A DNA stretch of 64,000 bases from Jaapia argillacea MUCL 33604 (Eukaryota > Basidiomycota > Agaricomycetes > Jaapiales > Jaapiaceae): contig KL197714.1 in NCBI GenBank assembly GCA_000697665.1, forward strand, positions 993,132 through 1,057,131, written 5' to 3'. Shown here one piece after another: positions 11,149 through 22,309 of this stretch. Position numbers and translations under genes: made by a program. Each line of letters opens with the position of its first letter. The first letter of the stretch is position 1. The notes under the pieces are model-generated. The model did no database searches. It saw only the letters and a list, made by a program, of their open reading frames with translations, and was not told the DNA's origin.

Positions 11149-11979
11149 ATGGCATCCACCCTCGCTACGATTCAAACTCGTCTCGTCGGCGGTACTGACG
11201 GTTCCCACTTCGATGACGGTAGTTCCGGTATGTTCCTAGCCTCCCACTCATCGCTTCGATGGGGATTAATGGGCTGGCATTAAATCTCGTGTCGTGCAGT
11301 CGGCGGATGGCCAAGCACTCAAAAGATCAACTTGACCCACCCCATCCAACAAATCGAAATCTTCTCTGGCTGGGTTGTGAGTTCCCTGTCTCCATCACTT
11401 CGAATCGCTTTGAGATGATTGATGTCTTGCAAGATTGACGGTCTCACCGTGACTTACCAACTCGACGGTGGAGGAACCACCAAAGTTGTCCACGGTAGCC
11501 CTGGCGGCGGGCACACTGTCAAATTGAGCCGTAAGAACTCCTTTCAGTTTTCCATGTGAAGGGTCTGCCCACCATGTTCCTACAGAGAATGAAGCCCTCC
11601 TCGCTATCGTCGGACGTGCCGGTCAACACACCTACTACAAGAGGTCTTTAGTCACCCAGATCTCATTCGTGATCCTCGATACGTCCAACTCCAAGATTCG
11701 CACTGAAGGAGTAAGTCCCTTGTTCCTTTCCGGTGATATAACCACTCACTTTGTACTCGTTGATTCGTTTGTGGTGTAGCCTTTCGGCAACGGCGACCAG
11801 AGCAACCAAGGAGAAGTCTTCCAAGTCTCTGGCCCCCTTGCTTTGGCCGGATATGCCAAGGACACCGATCAATGTGAGTGACTAGCTTCACCTTATCATC
11901 CAGAGATCCTGACCCGAGGGGAAATATTACAGTGGGCCTGTCTGGACTTTCCTTCATCAAGGCCTCTACCTTCGAGTAG
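11149..11979 (+). CDS. Jacalin-related (mannose-binding type) lectin
   Basis: Six short exons (11149..11227, 11300..11376, 11434..11530, 11586..11710, 11780..11873, 11933..11979) encode 172 residues; all introns are 50-75 nt with matching phase. The whole protein is one jacalin-like beta-prism domain. Visible markers are GGTDGSHFDDG near the start, QQIEIFSGWVIDGLTVTY in the middle and GPFGNGDQSNQGEVFQVSG with the final LGLSGLSFIKA segment. There is no signal peptide or membrane helix, so the protein is cytosolic or released by a non-classical route, as is usual for mushroom lectins. The family binds glycans; fungal members are often expressed in fruiting bodies and linked to defence, but sugar specificity cannot be read here. 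The TATA-like promoter suggests strong regulated expression. Confidence 0.85.
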
Positions 11980-12499
11980 ATTCGGCATGCCTGTTGTACC
12001 TGTGAACGTGAATGTTGTATGTACAGTGAATCGCACCGCGCGGCTCAGAGTGAATGAATATTTCTTGATTCATATTGGGGTCAATATTTTGAAGGGATCG
12101 AGAAATAACTTCCCTTTCTAAATAAAGGTGGACGAGGAGAATTCAACCCAGGTACTGAGACTCCATACCGCACGTCCGCGGCGGCGATGGATCCTGGTAA
12201 TTAGTTTTCAAGCTGGCCGTCCGAGTCACTGAATTGATGGGGAGCGACATAAGTAGCCATTGATAGAGAGCGGCGGATAAATTCTGGGAACCGCAGAGAA
12301 TCCATTACAATAATCGCAGACGAGTACCACGCCAAGTTGGAGTCAAGGAACCTGATCTTGGCTCGACATACGCCGACAATCACAAGTCGCGTGTTGGTCA
12401 CGTGCTATCCTCCTCCACTACTACCACGACTACCGCACAACAAAAAGCGTTCACTTGTCCTGCCATTTATCGGCGAGGATATTCTCCAAGACTTGCGGC
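11980..12499. other. Intergenic; E-box before F-box gene
   Basis: No gene is seen. CACGTG at 12399-12404 lies about 95 bases before the F-box start at 12500 and is a possible bHLH or bZIP site. The proximal part is rich in CCTCC/CTACCACGAC motifs typical of leaders. Confidence 0.45.
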
Positions 12500-14118
12500 A
12501 TGCACAAGTGTTTGTGCATCCCCGAAATCCTGACCCTCATCGCCGAATTCGCGCACAAAGATGCTGACCATCTCTCCGTTGCCTCCATGGCCATGACGTG
12601 CCAAACGTTCGCCGGGCCAGCCTTAGATATACTCTGGCACTATCAGGAAAGTGTAGTGCCTCTCATTCGTACTCTACCCTCGAGTTTGTTGGAAGAGACC
12701 GAGGAAGCTGTAACCGGCCATCTGGTAATGGTGAGCGAGATTCATTCCGTCCATTCAAAAGAGTGAAACCCTGACAGATCGTGCGCTACTTCTCCTTTCA
12801 GTCATTCAAACGGCCAATGAAGCCTTCTGACTGGAGCCGATTCGTTGTGTATGCACCCCGGGTGAAAATGCTGAGGCTTGGGTTGTGGTACAAGGGCCGT
12901 TCACACAGTTTGGAGGGAGTTCTATCCAAGTTGGACTTGGATACATATCGGGGAGTTGCACCCATTGAGACCACAGCGCTCCTACCAAATCTTCAGCTCA
13001 TCACCATCGACCCCCCGCATTGGTACATTTTTCCACACATACCCCTCCTTTTCGGGCCCAGGACGGTTACTGTCACCCTTGCCTTCGCCCCCAACCAAAC
13101 ACAAGACACTCTACGAGATGTCCTCAACGCCATCCGACACAAATCTCCACATATCGGGGCATTACAAGTTACCGAATGCGATTTTATGAATGATGACGAA
13201 TTGGCGGAATATTCTAATTTCATTTGTGGAATGTCCGACCTTCGACTGCTCGCCTTTGAGCCAGAGCTGCCCCACCGTGTTTGGGCCCATCTGGCGTCCG
13301 TCCCTTTCTCGGTGATCAAATTGACCCTACCACCTGCCCACCTGGGCCTCCTTTCGACATCGCTCCCATCCACCCCATTCTCTGCGTTGGGCATGATCAC
13401 CCTAACGATTTCAGACAGCGGGTCTTGGACAGACTTCACAAGCTGTCTATCGTCTCCATTAGAAATCCTGAACCTTGACCTCAAATTTGTCCCGACGGTT
13501 GCGGATTTGAGATCCTGTTTCAGCACAGTGGAACGATTCTCTCCCACCTTGTCCATCTTCACTTTCCGTCAGGTCTCGATGGAGCTGTTTGTCTCAGAGT
13601 CCGATATTCCGCTTCCAAATGACACGCTCATCCCTCTACTCAAGTTACACAAACTACAGAAACTGCGTCTAAACTTCGCCCCGTTCCCCGATATTGACGA
13701 CGCATTTATGAACGAAATGGCGCGCTCATGGCCGGAGATTTGGTCTCTGGATTTGACGTCCTGCCCTGTGTGGGGAGGTCACTCAAATATTACGCTGAAC
13801 GGACTGGTGCCATTTGCGCGGTATTGCCCCGAGCTGACATCCATCGGAATCGCTATCGATGCTGGTGGAGAGCTCCCGGACCCTCCAGACAATCTGTGTC
13901 ATAAAAACCTCAAGGAGATCAGAGTTGCCGTCGAGTCCGAGATCGAGGACCCAGAAGGAGTCGCAGCTTTCTTGACTTCACTATTTTCAAGCTTGGCGAT
14001 CGTCACCACGGACGAAGATGATAACCAACACTCCATCGACCTGTGGTCCGACGTTGAGAACAGACTTCAAAACTCCATTTTGTTTTCATCCTGGGATTCC
14101 ATTGGAGAGACGTTATAG
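12500..14118 (+). CDS. F-box/LRR-like protein
   Basis: Exons 12500..12730 and 12778..14118 (47-nt phase-0 intron) encode 523 residues. The start MHKCLCIPEILTLIAEFAHK is a shortened F-box, followed by SVASMAMTCQTFAGPALDILWH, a pattern common in basidiomycete F-box proteins. The body contains repeated leucine-rich strand-helix units (LEILNLDLKFVP, LQKLRLNFAPFP, IWSLDLTSCPVW) typical of degenerate LRRs. Role is inferred as SCF substrate recognition. It is not closely similar to the tandem copies at the start of the window. Another in-frame start 15 codons upstream uses TTG and was not chosen. Confidence 0.82.
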
Positions 14119-14587
14119 ACATGTGAGGAGTCTTTGTCGGGTTTTCGTCGACTGAGTGGTCGCACAGAAGGCAGCATATTGAAACCGTTCAACACCTCGA
14201 GGAAGGCGCTGGCTGGCCTGTGTGTCGGACATCGAAGGGGAAGGTCTAGGGTTGACTAGAGGCACTAGTCAAGCAGGGACGCCGTTTCAGATATCTTGGA
14301 GTGTGTGGACGGTATAGTTGGAAGGAATATCTCAACTACTGATATTGCGACGACCAAAATGCACGAGGGAGTGGTGGATACACTGGGATTGTAACACGAC
14401 AATGCGGGTGTAGGAACAGAGAAAGCAATGATTGTAGGCAAACGCGAGAGTGGCACTAGGGTGTGGGAACCGATACAAAAGTGTTGCAACAGGGGGATAG
14501 ATGTCATTGAGAAGATAGCACGGGAGATGGTGAATTCTAGGCCGAAGAATGGTCATGAAAAGTTGTCGTTACAGCTGTTGCTGGCAA
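14119..14587. other. Intergenic, convergent 3' ends
   Basis: This stretch lies between the stop codons of the plus-strand F-box gene and minus-strand DCP1. No gene, RNA or repeat is recognised. Confidence 0.5.
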
Positions 14588-17500
14588 TCATCGAGCAGAG
14601 CGTGTCTCATAATCTTGATACAACTGATCTACAAAAGTCTTGTCGGTCTACGCATCCAAGTCAGTTTGAAGTAAACAGCCACGGATCGAAAAAGACTTAC
14701 ATGCAAAAGGGTCAAGAGTTCAGTAACGAACTCTTTCCTCTCCAACCCTTTGGGCCTACCGATCTTCGCGCTGGAGAACAGTGAATTCAGCAAGGCATCT
14801 TTGGCTGCCTCGCGATCAATGGGCGAGGATACGCCATTGGTCGCGGGATGTGAGCCTTTCGGAGTCACCCTACCAGTGCCATTAGCTAGGACGTTCCGAC
14901 CTGGCTGTTTCCCCTTCCCATTCAGCGCCTGGAATGGGGAGTGCGCCGGAGATGGCGTAGAAACAAGTTCCCTCATAGGAGTCGAAGGTTTGTGAACCAA
15001 CGTCGTGGTATGCACTTGACCCTTGACAGGATCATCCCACCCCTTCTCAATCTCCTCCTTCTCCCTCTCCTTCTCCGCCATCCTCTCCTTCCTCCCCATC
15101 CTGTGGTTCTTCCCCTTGTCCTTGCCTCCATCCTTACCACCCTGAATCTTCTTCGAAGCTAACCTCTTCGAAAACACTTCTGGGTCGCTCAAAGCACTTG
15201 TATCCTCAAAATCGAGTTCGACCACATCATCCACTTGATCATAGGAACGATCATCAAGGGGTGCACGTGGATAGGGCCAAAGATCGGACGCACTCTCGAA
15301 CGGCACCAGTGAGCGTTGTACTTGTTCCGTTTGCGATTGAACCTGGGAAGGCGATTGTGATTGTTGCCCGAAGGATGGACGAACAGTGGACGTCGACGAG
15401 GTACTCGTCATAGTAATCGTCCTGGACGCCGGAGCCAACAACTCCCTCCTCTCTCCTCTTAGACCTCCTTGTAAGACCGAACCTGGTGGCGACCTAGTGA
15501 CCTGCCCCCGATCCCTCGCAACAGATGGTGGCGTAGCAGTCGGCATGCCCTTGAATGGTGGACGAGGCGTGACATCCCCATTTACACCAACCTCTCCTTC
15601 CGATGACAGCCCATTATGTGGCAACAACTGATGTTGAGGATGGGAGAGGTACTGGGGGTGGGGAGGCAAGGATAAAGAGTAAGCACCAGTATCCATATCC
15701 CTCTGCATCTGGTGTACTTGTGCCGCCATTTCCTGCACATAAACCGCCAAATCACCCAAATCGCGTGTGGCAGCAGGCCCATGGTGGGAAGTGGTGGGCC
15801 CAAGGGTAGGATCGGGATCCAAGACGGTACTACTCTCCGAAAACTCGACTTCGGAGTCCGCGTGTCCTTCACTGCCCTCGTTATCACCTTCGTAACGATA
15901 GTGGGTAGAAGGGGCTGACGCTGATCCACTCGCGGAGGAACTTCTCGAAGCTCCGCCACTCACTCGCGTAGAGGTAGGAGAAGGAGGAATACCGAGTAGA
16001 GAAGACATGACGCTCTGATTCAAAAGAGGAGGGAGTGTACTGGAGGTGGGCTTTGGAGAGAGGATTTCTGGATTATGTTGTTGGCGGTTGGTGGGCGGTG
16101 AGGGCTGAGTTTGAGGCTGGTAGAGACCCGTTCCATTAAGATTGAGGGTGAGCGATGGATTATGACGAGAAGTGGTGGAAACGGGCGGTGATGGTGTGGC
16201 GGAAGCGAATATGGTGTTCAGGAGTGCCAGACCACGGTGAGGGGCGGCTGGGGGAGCTTCGGGCACTACTGGCGCTTGTGGCACCGGGGCCTTGCTCAGA
16301 CCTGGAGCAGTAGGGCCGAGGAGGGAAGCAAAAAGGCTGTCGACAGTCATGGCTGACGCAGAGCTAGTCGGGGACGATTCCTCGACTACTACATCTTTCG
16401 AGGGTTGAGGCGGAGGCGGAGGCTGTAACTTTGCGAAAAGTTTGTCAAGTTCGGAGGGTTGGCAGGGTTGTCCTTGTTGTGCTGGGTGGGACTGACTGAG
16501 ATGCGCCTGGTGGGATTGTGCGGGAGGACGATGTGAGGAAGTTGGAGGAATGGGCGAAGCGGTGTGAGTGTTGTAGTTGACTCGATTTATGGCCTTCGAT
16601 TTTGAAGAGCTACTGGCAGCTGTAACGGAATCCAATCAGTCAATGTCATGAGTTGGACGCAAGGAAAAAGACGAACCCTGGGGTGTCGGCTCGGGAGACG
16701 ATTGGTTCGATGGTCTGAGATGAGGATTCGGAGGAGGGGGGCGATCAGGTCCGTATTTGAACTTTTCGGGATATGGTTGGTTTTGTGAAATATATTTATG
16801 AAGTCTGCCATCGTCATCGTTCCGTTAGTCCATGTCACATCCCGAAAGACAAACAAACGAAGACCAGGGATGCACTCACCGAATCATAACATCTGTCAGA
16901 GGCTCCCTCGAATCAGTAGCAAACATCCACAATCCCACAGTCAAGCTTCTTCCCTTCTTGCTGTCCCCCTCCCCTCCATTCGCTTCGTCTTCCTCGCCCT
17001 CTTCCTGTCCGCTCGAATAATCCTCAGACGTGGTACGAAGGGTGGAAGCGGGTATCCCGAGCCGACGGGCGGTGAAGTCTGGGTAGGAACGATAGAGAAG
17101 GTAAGAGCCTTGTGCTTCTACGTCGTCTTCGGGGTACATTGGTTGGATGTAATCTTCCATACCCATTCGATTAAGGATGTAGAAACCATAGAGAGGATAG
17201 GCTTCTCTAAAATTGCATAAAATAGATCAGATATTAGCAGTAGGCGGAGGAGAAGAGATCCAACGAAGACAAAACGTCGAGTGAGCAACTTGGCAGGCCA
17301 GTCCATTGCCAATGAGACTAGCGCAGAGAAAGTCTCCGCTAGTGTCCACAAATAACCAAGCCCATCCTCTCCATCGAAGAAACCGGTCTTGAAATCTCAG
17401 CCAATAAACTCACCTCTCGAATAAGAACATACTCCCCTCAAACCCCTTCTTCTCCCACTTCTTCCCATTATGATGATACAAACATACATGACTAAACTGA

Positions 17501-17712
17501 TCAAAAATCGAGACGATCGAAGGATCTCTTCTCCTCAGGACCTTGAGGTTATGAGCATAACGAGCTTCGGGTGACATGCCCAGATTTGGAGGTTGCGTGG
17601 GTGGACGAGAGGGAGGATCATGTTGGGGATGTTGTTGTTGTTGCTGTTGTTGGCGTTTCTGAATTTCTGTGGGTTGTGCTTGCGAGAATGGACGAGCACG
17701 ACGAGGAGGCAT
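14588..17712 (-). CDS. DCP1: mRNA-decapping enzyme subunit DCP1, long basidiomycete form
   Basis: Minus-strand exons 17712..17414, 17206..16880, 16804..16677, 16619..14701 and 14647..14588 give 910 residues. A Gln/Pro-rich start is followed by the EVH1-like DCP1 domain (residues about 47-200): HNLKVLRRRDPSIVSIFDQ, KKWEKKGFEGSMFLFER, then YPLYGFYILNRMGMEDY across the first splice. A 600-residue Ser/Pro/Gln-rich disordered linker follows. The last exon completes a C-terminal helical segment (FVTELLTLLH joined to TDKTFVDQLYQDY) that matches the trimerisation helix of metazoan-type DCP1 and is missing in budding yeast DCP1. DCP1 activates the DCP2 decapping enzyme in cytoplasmic P-bodies. The linker probably carries short motifs for P-body partners. 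Confidence 0.9.
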
Positions 17713-17968
17713 TGTACAGCGGCGATGTGATGGTCAAAAAAAGGAGGCAGGAATGGTTCAGTGTCTCGGGCAGGCATCTCTGTCGTGCCACGTGGCATTC
17801 CTTTCTTGGGCGACTGTGGCACCTGCAATTGCAGGTGCGAAAACGAACATGGGAATAATAAGGAACTTGGATAGTAGCCAAAGAATTTCCATTGCGGAGT
17901 CGCATTCACAACATCGATTAAAAGATAAGTTACCGAGGTACGGTAGAAGCAGAAATTTCGAACACAGA

Positions 17969-18808
17969 TCAGAAACCTCTTCGCGACACAAAACTCTGTC
18001 GGGCAGGGAGCACTTAGTCGCAGGAACATGAGTACTCGAAAGCAAGGGAAGGCATACCTCCAAATCTTGAGGTGTTGCGACCCCAAGCACGAACTTTCTC
18101 TCATAATCCGTCACTGTAAAATGATCATAGGTCAAGAATCAAGTCGATGGCAATCAACAATGCTACCAACCCAAAGCAAACAAGTTGTCCTGGAGGAAAG
18201 CTTCGAGCTCGGCGAGAGGTGTTGACGGCGTGATCAACTTGTACGGTTCTCCCGCCACTCGTCTGAATTTTGTAACATAGTTCACTAGTTTATCGCTCTG
18301 TGGATGAGTCGGTGGGATCAGCAAAGGCGAAAACGGAAACGGATGAGATCAAAGTCGACGAACCGGGTTTGCAACTCCTTCTTCCCACTTCGTCTTGAGT
18401 TTCGCAACATCCAGGTAACCAAGTGGTTTCCGATTGCGATCCAAGACACTACATCAAAAGAACCTCATATCAGATATTCTGAGATCGTGCGGAGCGAGTG
18501 GTTCTCACGGAATATAAGAAAAGTCACGTTCATACGCCAACTCAATAGCCCTAGAGACAGCTTCATCTGAGGGTAAAGCAAAGGCAGGCGGGAGTTGGAG
18601 GTCCTGTGGCGAGATATTGAGAAGAGTCGATGGGTAACGGTATCAGGGAGTTCAAAGTCAGAGCAGGCATTAGATTTGGCGCTAATTGAACATGGATGGC
18701 AAGATTAACCTCCACCACCGCCCCACGATACTTGTCTCCAGTTCTGAGGGGAACATGACCGCTGGGGAGAGATGCTCCTCCTGGTTTGATTGTAGCAGAT
18801 GTGGCCAT
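17969..18808 (-). CDS. Small CBS-domain protein
   Basis: Six exons (18808..18710, 18603..18509, 18448..18364, 18297..18171, 18113..18058, 17995..17969) encode 162 residues; the last exon is only 27 nt (SFVSRRGF and stop). Residues about 35-85 form one CBS motif (LPSDEAVSRAIELAYERDFSYIPVLD split over a splice, then PLGYLDV) and residues about 105-155 a second (LITPSTPLAELEAFLQ, FALVTDYERKFVLGVAT, DLE). A CBS pair commonly binds adenine nucleotides and senses energy state. No catalytic domain is attached, so it may regulate a partner protein. It lies 256 bases upstream of DCP1 on the same strand and shares a promoter region with MLH1 on the other side. Confidence 0.82.
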
Positions 18809-19161
18809 TGGAGAGTGTGGCAATCAGTGATGAGGGTAAGCGCTGTTGGGAGGTGAAGAACAACGGGCGGTGAATCAAGGAGGCCCGAAGGATGTGTGGT
18901 TTGAGAACTGAAATGTCGAGGTTTTGGTGAAGGTAGATTAGTAGTCTTCACAGTCTGTCAGTCTTGAGGACAAATGAAAGCGGCAAATGAATTCCGCGTG
19001 ACATGGACGCGCTTGGCTTGTAGCAGTCTCCATCCTCACACCACGACCACATTCCAATAAGTCACTGGTCGTTGACACTTGACAGTCGCAGCTTATTATT
19101 GAGCCCTTGAACCTCGGTGTATCGAGAGGCGTAAACAAGCAACCATTCGGTCAAGTCAGGC
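18809..19161. promoter_or_regulatory. Divergent promoter of CBS gene and MLH1
   Basis: The 353 bases between the two start codons must hold both promoters. No TATA box is evident; a GTCACTGGTCGTTGACA segment near 19061 contains inverted GTCA/TGAC half-sites. Co-regulation is possible but not shown. Confidence 0.45.
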
Positions 19162-22156
19162 ATGTCAGGCAGGTCTCCAAGTCCACCGCCTCCTGGTCCG
19201 CTTCCAATTCGCCGTCTGCAGGAGGCTGTCATCAACCGCATCGCTGCCGGAGAGGTGGGCATCGTGCTATACCCCAACCGATGCCTACTAATACGACAAC
19301 GTCACCCTTAGATTATCCACAGACCTGCATCAGCACTGAAGGAACTGATCGAGAACAGCTTGGATGCACGTTCCACTTCTATTCGTGTCACCATCAAGGA
19401 TGGTGGCATGAAGCTACTCCAAATCCAAGACAATGGTTGTGGCATTCGCGTACGTTTCTCGCCCTTCGACTCTGTAGCATCAGGACTAACATTCGGTGCT
19501 ATGCGGTTCATGTAGAAAGATGACCTCGCTATCTTGGCCGAACGCTTCACAACATCCAAGCTATCCACCTTCTCTGACCTGTCACATTTGACCACGTACG
19601 GTTTCAGAGGGGAAGCTCTGGCCTCAATGTCTCACGTTGCGCACCTATCAGTCGTGACGAAAACCAAGGCCGACACATGTGCTTGGAAGTACGTCTCGTC
19701 TACATCGTGTCCCCGGCTTATTTTGACAACTCTCAGAGCTTGTTATGAGGATGGAAAACTCGTCCCGCCAAAAACTGGCCTTACGGTGGATCCAAAAGCA
19801 TGCGCCGGTAATGATGGTACCACAATCACTGTTCGTTCTTCACTCTTTCTCGGAATCTGAAAATCGTTCTCGAAGTTAATTGGCATTGGTAGGTAGACGA
19901 CTTATTCTACAACACTCCAACGCGGTTATCAGCTCTGCGCAGCTCTTCCGAAGAGTACGCTAGGATACTTGACGTCATGACAAAGTATGCCATCCACAAC
20001 CCCAGGATATCTTTCGTCTGCAAGAAGGTTTGACGATCTATCTGTTGCCGTTCGATTTCCTCGCTGATACATTTCACTCTAGGCCGGCTCGTCAACGCCA
20101 GACCTCTCGACTCCATCCTCTTCCACAACCCCTCAAGCTATCCGACTTTTATACGGTCACTCCATAGCAAAGGAACTCATCCACGCCGAAGTATCATCGG
20201 TATCAACCAACAAAAAACGAAGACGTCCCCAAGATGACGAAGATGAAGAGATGGACGTGGTCTCGGATGATCCAGAGTCTTGGTCTGCAGACGCCTATTT
20301 CACCAATGCCAATTTTCAGGCCAAAAAGACGGCTCTACTTCTGTTTATAAACCGTCTGTCTCATTTCTGTCAGAGTTGCATGCATCATTGACATTGGGGA
20401 TATTGCAGACCGGTTGGTCGAATCAACTCGTATCAAGCGAGCGTTGGAAGCGGTATACAGTGGCATCCTACCCAAAGGCGCCTGTCCTTTCATATATCTC
20501 AGGTCAGTCCCCCACTCCCATGAATGATTATCCGAACATTAACCTCGTCAACTACAGCTTGCAACTTGATCCCCGCTCAGTCGACGTAAATGTCCATCCT
20601 ACCAAGCGAGAAGTTCATTTCTTGAACGAAGATGCCATCGTCGAACGAATTGCGGATAAGTTGCAAGAAGCTCTCGCATCCCAGAGTCAATCACGGACTT
20701 TTGAGTATCAAGTAAATACCAACTCAGGAATCTATTGACCGTGGAGAGAGGCTCATGAAACTTTAGACTCTGTTAACTGGTGGCATCGCGGAAAATCCTT
20801 CAAATGGAAGCGAGAGGAACGGGAAGGAAAATGGCAAAGAGCGTCAAGTTGGTAACCGACCTCAGGAGAGCGCCACTTCATCGTCATCCACACGTACGTT
20901 TCCTCCCTTCTTTATCTTGCATGGATCCCCGTGGCCTGACTCCTACCGCTATCTATTGAGCAGCTACAGAACCAAAGAAAGCGCCCGTCTACTCCTATCA
21001 TAAGGTCCGCACTTCGACGAAAGATCGAACCCTGGATTCGATGTTCCCAGTTGTCGACTCGTTACGACAAGTTCCTGCGTCTGGTTCAGAGCAAGGCCCG
21101 AGTATGGGAAAGGGCAAGAACAAAGCGAACGACGACGGGAGCCCGGTACCTCCCATTGTCTGGAAAATCAAGGAGATTAAGGAGAGCGAGTGTTACTTAC
21201 ACTCTATCGCCACCCTAAGAGAGGCTGTAGAGACGGGGAAACATAAACGTAATCATTCCTTTGCATACTTTCCAAACTTTTCCTCACGAAGCTCTTAGAC
21301 TTGATGGAAATTCTGGAGAAACATACGTTCGTCGGGATCGTCGATATGAACAGATGTCTATCACTCTTACAACATTCAACGAGACTGTACCTAGTCAATC
21401 ACGGGGCTCTAGCGTATGCGTTCCCCCGTATTCCGTCTTATTCTTCTGACTGACGAGAACATGAAGAGAAGAGTTGTTCTATCAGTTAGGCCTCCGCCAA
21501 TTCGGTAATTTCAGCAAGATGAGGCTGGACCCACCGCCACCATTGCAAAGGCTTGTTGAACTCGCTGTTGATGCTGAAGAAGGCATCAAACAAAGTCGCT
21601 TCACTAAAGCACAGATCGTCGACGTGAGGGCACTATCTCTGCGAGTTGCATTTCTTCTCATTATCCCCAAAGATGATCGTTAATACGGTGATGAGTCGTC
21701 GGGAAATGCTCCTGGAGTATTTTTCGCTCAGCATTACCCCTGATGGTATGGTTGAGAGCTTGCCTCTCCTGCTTCGTGGATATACCCCCAATTTGGACAA
21801 GCTCCCACTATTTCTGATGCGATTGGGTCCACAAGTCAGGTCACCCCCCGTTTACTCCATACTTCTGCGTTTGACAAGACTCTGATTAGATTGACTGGAC
21901 GGAAGAAATGCAATGTTTTGAAGCTTTTCTACGGGAGTTGGCCTATTTCCACGTACCTGGACCAGTAGCCTCAGATCCTGCATCGGTGGACTCAGACTCG
22001 CATCACAACCAAGAGAAATCCGAACGTTGGCAAATCGAACACGTTATTTTTCCAAGTATGCGTCGGTACTTCAGCCCACCCAAATCTTTGCTGGATCGGG
22101 ACGTTGTTGAAGTTGCAAACCTACCAGACTTATATCGTGTTTTCGAGCGATGCTAG
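19162..22156 (+). CDS. MLH1: DNA mismatch repair protein MLH1 (MutL homologue)
   Basis: Fourteen exons: 19162..19254, 19312..19449, 19516..19688, 19737..19830, 19893..20027, 20083..20353, 20409..20502, 20558..20711, 20767..20893, 20964..21248, 21299..21413, 21467..21623, 21673..21834 and 21890..22156, for 754 residues. The N-terminal GHKL ATPase is complete: [42 protein letters not shown], then FYNTPTR and [15 protein letters not shown] disordered linker follows, then the C-terminal dimerisation domain, ending exactly in VFERC. That invariant MLH1 tail contributes to the metal site of the PMS1 endonuclease in MutL-alpha. It acts in the nucleus with MSH2 complexes in mismatch correction and, through MLH3, in meiotic crossing-over. 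No break is visible. The 3' end faces TAO3 with a 153-base gap. Confidence 0.95.
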
Positions 22157-22309
22157 TAGGTGCCGAGCTCTATTATTGACAATGACAGAATACTGTACGA
22201 CAGACTAATGCAACAAAAGATAATGATACATGGTGTTATGACGTTGTGAGTGGGTACCGTAACAAATATGATGGATAAATATGCCAAAAGGAAAGCAGTG
22301 AAAAGGACA

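Noticed and set aside
10808-11239. Plus-strand open frame of 143 codons before the lectin
   Set aside because: It overlaps the lectin TATA-like box, leader and first exon in another frame and shows no motif.
15203-15960. Several frames opposite DCP1
   Set aside because: They lie antisense to the long disordered DCP1 linker, whose composition keeps other frames open.
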